Shown here piece by piece: positions 58,903 through 64,000 of a DNA stretch of 64,000 nucleotides. The notes below the pieces were generated by a model, which was given only the letters and a program-made list of their open reading frames with translations, was not told where the DNA came from and searched no databases. Positions within the stretch are counted from its first letter, which is position 1. Every line of letters begins with the position of its first letter. This stretch comes from Pseudoramibacter fermentans (GTDB taxonomy: Bacteria; Bacillota; Clostridia; Eubacteriales; Eubacteriaceae): assembly GCA_009493725.1 (NCBI GenBank), contig VOGB01000005.1, forward strand, positions 310,001 through 374,000. The letters are read 5' to 3'. The translations under genes and the position numbers were made by a program.

Positions 58903-60159
58903 ATGGATTATCAGAACATCACAAAGGACACGGCGGCGGCCTACATCCAGAACGAAACGAATTTGTTTCCGAAGGATGCGGTGCTCGACGTCTACGAAAT
59001 CGGCAGCGACGCGTCCAAGGCGGACGACGACGGCGACGGCTTCGTCAATTTCCTGTTCCGGGTGACGGATACGCGCACCGGCGGCTCGGTGATCCTCAAG
59101 CAGGCCCGGCCCTACGCCCGCACTTTTGAAAGCGCGACGCCCTACGTCCCCGAACGCAACACCCTCGAAGCGCGGCTGATGCTGATCAAGTCCGCGATCA
59201 CCCCGGAATACATCCCCGAAATTTACCTGATCGACGCCCCCAACCACCTCTACATCTGCGAGGACTGCGGCGATCTCAAGATCTGGCGGTTCGAAATGAT
59301 GGCCGGCAAAATCTACCCGAAGATCCCGGCGATGGTCGGCGAGCTGGTCGCGAAGGATAATTTCTACACCTCGGAGCTCTACCTCGAGCCAGAGACCCAT
59401 CAGGAGCTGGAGGCGGCCTTCGCCAACCCGGTGATGCGCAATTTGTTTGAAAACATTTTGTTCCTGCCGAAGGCCATCGGCCCGGACGACGCGGCGTATC
59501 CAAAACGGCAGGCGCTGGCCCAGCAGGTCTGGGCGGATCACACCTTCCGCACTGAGATGCTCAAGCTGCGCCACATTTACATGGCCAAGTCCGAGTGTTT
59601 GATTCACTCCGACCTGCACACGTCGAATTTGATGGTGGACGCCGACCACATGAAGACCATCGACATGGAATACGCGTTCATGGGCGCGTGTTCCGCGGAT
59701 TCGGGGTATTTGATCGGCAATTTGATTTACCAGTACGTCCGCTGGTTCTACTGCCCCCAGGCCGGGGACCACACGCCGACGGAAATGCGGGCCTACGCGC
59801 TGTACAACATCCGGATGTTCCTCGAGTCCTATTTCGCGGTGTTCAAGGCGTGCTGGCAGGAAGACGTCCGCGACATTTACCGCGGGTTTGACGATTACTG
59901 CGATTACCTGCTCGACCGGTATTTCCACGAAACCATCGGCTTCGCCGGGGCTCAGCTCATCAGCCGGGTCGGCCGGGGCACCCGCACGCCGGACATCGAC
60001 ACGATTCCGGAGGAATCCGACCAGATCGAGGCGTGCCAAATTCTCTTCGTTCTCGCGAAGGCGCTGGTCATGCACCGGGAAGACATCGCAACTATCGGCG
60101 ATTTCGTCGACACCATCGTTCGCGTCACCGAGGACACCAGAGCGGCCCTCGGCAAATAA
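58903..60159 (+). CDS. mtnK: S-methyl-5-thioribose kinase
   Basis: Phosphorylates methylthioribose in the methionine salvage pathway. The 418-residue protein has the choline-kinase-like fold with a nucleotide-binding part (FLFRVTDTRTGGSVILKQARPY), the catalytic LIHSDLHTSNLMVD, the metal-binding TIDMEYAFMG, and QLISRVGRGTRTPDIDTI near the C-terminus. Length and motifs fit MtnK. Other salvage genes (mtnA, mtnN) are not in the window. It starts 46 bases after its own -10 box, with GGGGGGA as ribosome binding site. Confidence 0.88.
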   Translation: MDYQNITKDTAAAYIQNETNLFPKDAVLDVYEIGSDASKADDDGDGFVNFLFRVTDTRTGGSVILKQARPYARTFESATPYVPERNTLEARLMLIKSAITPEYIPEIYLIDAPNHLYICEDCGDLKIWRFEMMAGKIYPKIPAMVGELVAKDNFYTSELYLEPETHQELEAAFANPVMRNLFENILFLPKAIGPDDAAYPKRQALAQQVWADHTFRTEMLKLRHIYMAKSECLIHSDLHTSNLMVDADHMKTIDMEYAFMGACSADSGYLIGNLIYQYVRWFYCPQAGDHTPTEMRAYALYNIRMFLESYFAVFKACWQEDVRDIYRGFDDYCDYLLDRYFHETIGFAGAQLISRVGRGTRTPDIDTIPEESDQIEACQILFVLAKALVMHREDIATIGDFVDTIVRVTEDTRAALGK

Positions 60160-60177
60160 ATTTAATGAATTGAGGAT

Positions 60178-60203
60178 AAGACCTGAGCGAAAGCGCAGGT
60201 CTT
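60178..60203 (+). terminator. Terminator of mtnK
   Basis: Stem AAGACCTG/CAGGTCTT with an inner GC/GC around a GAAA loop, followed by TTCTATTT. Confidence 0.85.
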
Positions 60204-60234
60204 TTCTATTTAATGAAATTTTTCGCCCCAATAA

Positions 60235-60266
60235 AAATAAGGCAGACCCTCAGATCTGCCTTATTT
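60235..60266. terminator. Bidirectional terminator
   Basis: A perfect 11-bp stem AAATAAGGCAG/CTGCCTTATTT with a 10-base loop, T-rich on both sides. It ends the minus-strand HAD gene six bases before the stem and backs up the mtnK terminator. Confidence 0.85.
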
Positions 60267-60271
60267 TTATT

Positions 60272-61075
60272 TTACGCCCCTTCGTTTTCCCGCTTCCGGG
60301 CGGCCTCTACGAGATCGCCAACGCCTCGAAAGATTTCCGTCGGACGGTAAGCGTAGGTTTTGATGGATTCCTGAGTCGACACCCCGGAAAGCACCAGCGC
60401 TGTCTGGGTGCCGCTTTCCATGCCGGCGATGATGTCCGTATCCATGCGGTCGCCGATGATCAGCGCATTTTCCGAATGACAGCCGAGCATACGCAGGCCA
60501 GTGCGCATCATCAGCGGATTCGGCTTGCCGCAGAAATACGCCTTCTTGCCCGTGGCCAGCTCGATCGGCGCAACCAGCGCCCGGCACGCCGGCACAATGC
60601 CGTCTTCAGTCGGCCCCGAGACGTCGTAATCCGCCCCGATCAGCCGCGCGCCCTTCATCACGAGGTTGGTCGCAATAGTCAGGCTTTCCATCGAATAAGA
60701 CGGCCCTTCCCCGACGACGACGTAATCGGGGTCGACGGCGTTGTTCGTGATACCGACGTCGTACAGCGCGTTCATCAGCCCGCCTTCGCCGATCACGTAG
60801 GCCGAACAGCCAGGCTTCTGACTGTCGAGAAATTTCGCGGTGGCCAGTGCCGAGGTGTAAAAATGCTCTTCACTCACCTCCAGGCCCATGCGCTTCAACC
60901 GCTGAGAGAGCTCCCGCGGCGTGTAGACTGGATTGTTGGTCAGAAACAAAAAGGGCAGCTCCCGCTCTTTCAGCCATTCGATAAATTCCGGCACGCCCGG
61001 CAGAATTTTGCTGCCGTGGTAAATCACACCGTCCATATCGCACAAAATGCCCTTGATTTTATCAAATTGGATCAT
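60272..61075 (-). CDS. HAD-IIA family phosphatase (NagD-like)
   Basis: The 267-residue protein has motif I ILCDMDGVIYHG near residue 10, motif II FLTNNPVYTP, a lysine in YFCGKPNPLMM and the acidic motif IIGDRMDTDI, all HAD subfamily IIA features. Such enzymes hydrolyse sugar phosphates, p-nitrophenyl phosphate and related compounds, so the true substrate is unknown. It is a distant paralogue of the araL-like gene at 37598. It stands alone and faces mtnK. Confidence 0.85.
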   Translation of the reverse strand: MIQFDKIKGILCDMDGVIYHGSKILPGVPEFIEWLKERELPFLFLTNNPVYTPRELSQRLKRMGLEVSEEHFYTSALATAKFLDSQKPGCSAYVIGEGGLMNALYDVGITNNAVDPDYVVVGEGPSYSMESLTIATNLVMKGARLIGADYDVSGPTEDGIVPACRALVAPIELATGKKAYFCGKPNPLMMRTGLRMLGCHSENALIIGDRMDTDIIAGMESGTQTALVLSGVSTQESIKTYAYRPTEIFRGVGDLVEAARKRENEGA

Positions 61076-61187
61076 ATTGTCTCCTTTTCCTCTGTTGATT
61101 TTGCTTTAAATAATGTCTCTATTCTATCATCCGCGCCTCGGGCTTAAATCGCATTTGCGTAAAGCTCAGGTTAAATAGGTAAACAGG

Positions 61188-62039
61188 TTATTCCGCGTCG
61201 ATCGTAAACGGAAAATACGACGCGTCTTTCTTTTCCGTATAATTGGCCTCGAGCATCGCCTTGTGGGCGAGAAATTCCGGATCGGTAAAGCTTAGGGCGC
61301 CCGGCTCACAGCCGCGAAGACAGGCCTGACATTTGATGCAGACGCCGTGAATTTCTGCTTTCCCACTGACCGGGTTGATCGAAACAGACCCCATCGGGCA
61401 GAGCCTGACGCACACACTGCAGCCTGTGCATTTTTCCGCGTCCACTTCCGGCTTGGCCTTGAGAAAATTCGCCGGGGTGCCGTCGGCCTTAAGGGGTCTG
61501 TAATACGGCGCCGCCGGATCGCCCGGCACCGCGACGCGCTTCAGCTGGCGCTCGTATTCCACTTGGGCGAGATTTACACCGACCTGCTGTCCGAAAACAA
61601 TCGCGTCCATCAAGTCCTGATCACTCGGACGGCCTGTGCCAATATCTGCAAAGGCGTGGGCGCAGGGCGCGGCCAGTGCCGCGACGACAATGAAGCCATT
61701 GTTTGAGAGCAGGTCTACCAGTTCCGCCAAACTGTTTTCGTAGTCCCGATTGCCGTAGGTCACGACCGCAATGGCCGGCGTCTTGTTCCCTTTCAGATGT
61801 GCCTTTAAAGACGGCGCGATGAGGTTAGGCAGGCGGCCGGCGTAGGTCGGCATCCCAACCACCGCCAGCGTCTGGCTGTCGAAAACGGTGTCCTGCTCGC
61901 GCATCCGCGGCCGCGCCCAGTTTTTAAAATGAAGCTGCGTGCCAAAGACACTGGCCACGCCCTTCGCCACCGCCAAAGTCATCCGACGCGTGTTCGTCGT
62001 CGGACTGAAATAGATTGCCATGGTTTTTGTAATTTCCAT
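61188..62039 (-). CDS. EFR1-type ferredoxin: flavodoxin-like domain plus two 4Fe-4S clusters
   Basis: The 283-residue protein has an N-terminal flavodoxin-like domain (MAIYFSPTTNTRRMTLAVAKG, GMPTYAGRLPN, AVVTYGNRDYENSL) and a C-terminal ferredoxin part with two cluster motifs, CTGCSVCVRLCP and CIKCQACLRGC. This is the layout of EFR1 family ferrodoxins in anaerobes, which are electron carriers of unknown partners. It follows nadE by 38 bases and may be cotranscribed. Confidence 0.87.
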   Translation of the reverse strand: MEITKTMAIYFSPTTNTRRMTLAVAKGVASVFGTQLHFKNWARPRMREQDTVFDSQTLAVVGMPTYAGRLPNLIAPSLKAHLKGNKTPAIAVVTYGNRDYENSLAELVDLLSNNGFIVVAALAAPCAHAFADIGTGRPSDQDLMDAIVFGQQVGVNLAQVEYERQLKRVAVPGDPAAPYYRPLKADGTPANFLKAKPEVDAEKCTGCSVCVRLCPMGSVSINPVSGKAEIHGVCIKCQACLRGCEPGALSFTDPEFLAHKAMLEANYTEKKDASYFPFTIDAE

Positions 62040-62077
62040 TGTCCCCCTCCTGATGAAAATTTTTATTGAATTGAATT

Positions 62078-64000
62078 CTAATGTTTGATTTTTTCCACTT
62101 CGTCCATCCAGAGCCGCACCTTCGCGTCGGACGGCATCCGCCAGTCACCCCTCGGCGACAGCGCGACCGACCCGACCTTTGGCCCGTCCGGCAGGCAGGA
62201 GCGTTTGAACTGCTGCGCGAAAAACCGCCAGTAAAAGCTTCTGAGCCATTTGTAAATCACCGCATCGGTGTACGTGCCGTCAAAGGCGCGCTTCGCGAGC
62301 AGGTACACCTTCTGCGGGCCGTAGCCGTTTCGCACGACGTGATACAGGAAAAAGTCGTGAAGGGCGTAGGGCCCGACGAGGTCCTCAGTCTTCTGAGCAA
62401 TCTTCCCGGATTGATCCGGCGGCAGCAGCTCCGGTGAAACCGGCGTGTCGAGGACGTCCTTCAAAATGTCGCGGATGCCTTCGGAGCCCTTGCGGTCCGC
62501 GACGTAATCGACCAAATAGCGCACCAGGGTTTTCGGCACGCCGGCATTGACCGCGTACATCGACATGTGATCGCCGTTGTAGGTCGCCCAGCCGAGGGCC
62601 AGCTCCGACAGGTCGCCGGTGCCGACGACAATGCCGCCGGACTGGTTGGCTAAGTCCATCAGAATCTGCGTCCGCTCTCTGGCCTGGGCGTTTTCGTAGG
62701 TGACGTCGTGGAGCTCCAGCGGGTGTTCGAGGGCGTTCAAATGATCGGTCACCGCGCCGCCAATGCCAATTTCGTGGAAGGAAGCACCGATGCCGTGAAT
62801 CAAATCCACCGCGTTGTTGTAGGTCCGGTCGGTGGTGCCGAATCCGGGCATCGTCACTGCGTGGATGTGATCGCGGGACAGACCGAGGCGGTCGCAGGCT
62901 TCCGCGCAGACGAGCAGCGCAAGGGTCGAGTCGAGCCCGCCTGAAATCCCGAGCACCATCGGCACGTTGCCAATATGGCGCAGCCGGCTCATCAGCCCGA
63001 CGGATTGTATCGCAAAAATTTCCTCGCAGCGGCGGCGTCTGGCGGCCAGGTCTGACGGGACAAAGGGCGCCGGATCGATGGTACGGTCAAGGGCGTCAAA
63101 ATCCGCCAGCTGGCAGGGAATCTGCCCCAGCGGTTCCCCAACACTGCCCTCGTCGGCAAAGCTCGTCTGTGTGCGGCGGTCGTGAGCCAAGCCCTCGATA
63201 TCCACATCGGCAAACACAATTTGCGCGCCGTCGACGAAACGCTCGGTCTTCGCGAGGCAGGCGCCCTTTTCGTAGATGTAGCCGTCTCCGCCGAACACCA
63301 GGTCGGTCGTCGATTCGCCGATGCCGCAGGACGCGTAAAGATAAGCGGCGTTGCACCGCGCCGACTGCTGGCGCACCAGCTCTTCCCGGTACTCGCTCTT
63401 GGCAATGAGCTCGTTGCTCGAGGACGGGTTGACGATCACCGTCGCGCCTCCGGCCGCGAGCCGGCCCGACGGCGGCATCGGCGCCCACATATCCTCACAG
63501 ATTTCAACACCGATTTTGATGTCGCGATTGTCCGTGTCGCAGAACAAAAAGTCCGTCCCAATCGGGAAATCCTGTCCGGCGTATCGGATGGTCTGGGTGC
63601 CTCTCAGCGAAGCGGCCGGCGTAAACCAGCGCCGTTCGTAAAATTCGTGGCTGTTGGGCAGGTGGGTCTTCGGCACCGCGCCGAGAATTTGTCCGCCCTG
63701 GAGCACCACCGCGCAGTTGTACAGCCCCGCGCCGACGGGAATTGGCGCGCCGACGACAGCCAGCACCCTTTTATCCTTTAAGTGCGCCGCAAGGGCCTCA
63801 ACTCCCGCTTCTGCCCGAGTCAGCAGCGCCGACTGCGCGAATAAATCCCCGCAGGTGTAGGCGGTCACTGAAAGCTCAGGGAAGACGACGACGGCCGCCT
63901 GACGGGCCTCCGCCTCATCGATCAGGTCCGAAATGGCCTGGACGTTGGCCGACACATCGGCCACTTTGGTCTGCGGGACGGCGATCGCCGTGCGTAAAAA
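62078..64000 (-). CDS. nadE: Glutamine-dependent NAD+ synthetase (5' end beyond window)
   Basis: Makes NAD+ from deamido-NAD+, using glutamine as ammonia source. The visible 640 residues start in mid-gene: the frame stays open to the window edge (LRTAIAVPQTKVAD). The N-terminal glutaminase domain of nitrilase type shows FPELSVTAY, KTHLPN and the catalytic cysteine in VEICEDMWAP. The C-terminal synthetase has the P-loop LGISGGLDSTLALL and GTGDLSELALGWATYNGDH. Only about ten residues seem to be missing. Confidence 0.93.
   Translation of the reverse strand, partial: FLRTAIAVPQTKVADVSANVQAISDLIDEAEARQAAVVVFPELSVTAYTCGDLFAQSALLTRAEAGVEALAAHLKDKRVLAVVGAPIPVGAGLYNCAVVLQGGQILGAVPKTHLPNSHEFYERRWFTPAASLRGTQTIRYAGQDFPIGTDFLFCDTDNRDIKIGVEICEDMWAPMPPSGRLAAGGATVIVNPSSSNELIAKSEYREELVRQQSARCNAAYLYASCGIGESTTDLVFGGDGYIYEKGACLAKTERFVDGAQIVFADVDIEGLAHDRRTQTSFADEGSVGEPLGQIPCQLADFDALDRTIDPAPFVPSDLAARRRRCEEIFAIQSVGLMSRLRHIGNVPMVLGISGGLDSTLALLVCAEACDRLGLSRDHIHAVTMPGFGTTDRTYNNAVDLIHGIGASFHEIGIGGAVTDHLNALEHPLELHDVTYENAQARERTQILMDLANQSGGIVVGTGDLSELALGWATYNGDHMSMYAVNAGVPKTLVRYLVDYVADRKGSEGIRDILKDVLDTPVSPELLPPDQSGKIAQKTEDLVGPYALHDFFLYHVVRNGYGPQKVYLLAKRAFDGTYTDAVIYKWLRSFYWRFFAQQFKRSCLPDGPKVGSVALSPRGDWRMPSDAKVRLWMDEVEKIKH

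Overview
The window looks like chromosome from a GC-rich anaerobic Firmicute of the class Clostridia, probably close to Eubacteriaceae/Pseudoramibacter. That placement is inference from gene content: an anaerobic (early cobalt insertion) cobalamin pathway, a butyrate-type CoA-transferase, meso-diaminopimelate dehydrogenase, a class B sortase, a class I fructose-bisphosphate aldolase of Gram-positive type, and strong AGGAGG ribosome binding sites. I saw no rRNA, tRNA or CRISPR array. The first and last genes (cbiP and nadE) run off the window.

Layout. (1) 1-17879, minus strand: one tightly packed run of 20 genes for tetrapyrrole and corrin synthesis. It goes from glutamyl-tRNA (hemA, hemL, hemB, hemC, cobA-hemD) through the cobalt branch (cbiK, L, H, F, G, D, J, E, T, C, A, P) and includes a threonine-kinase-like gene and an acyltransferase. 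(2) 18063-21219: the cobalt ECF transporter cbiMNQO, read from a good promoter through a structured 5' leader that is not a recognisable B12 riboswitch. (3) 21381-23515: AT-richer defence patch, with a decayed RelE-type toxin beside an intact antitoxin, then a two-gene restriction-modification system. (4) 23551-27392: a phage-derived module with a DUF4373 protein, a dedicated sigma factor, DUF1659 and DUF2922 proteins, a membrane protein, an r1t-type holin and a GH25 endolysin. (5) 27638-34873: two dehydrogenases, a metal/oxyanion permease with a duplicated operator, an AT-rich lipoprotein island, an aldolase and a MATE pump. (6) 35190-42525: a sugar cluster with a SorC-type regulator, araM-like and araL-like genes, two tandem ribulokinase-like genes and an rpiB/lacAB-type isomerase. 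(7) 42584-47143: serS with a SEC-C protein, ddh and a CoA-transferase. (8) 47166-54100: the pyrBICFKD operon followed by sortase B and a degenerate LCP protein. (9) 54237-58769: an unusual fusion protein (DUF559-like domain, TYxGN repeats, gamma-carbonic anhydrase), a SIR2-domain protein, and a separate noncoding transcription unit carrying six copies of a 19-base motif. (10) 58828-64000: mtnK, a NagD-type phosphatase, an EFR1-type ferredoxin and nadE.

How it fits together. Regions 1 and 2 make the cell self-sufficient for cobalt uptake and the corrin ring. Region 6 resembles the Bacillus araLM arrangement but lacks araA and araD, so its true substrate is open. Regions 3, 4 and 9 look like acquired or fast-evolving accessory DNA. 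The best candidate for something undescribed is the repeat-bearing RNA unit at 58242-58769 next to the SIR2 gene. One of its spacers is complementary over 11 bases to the SIR2 ribosome binding site.
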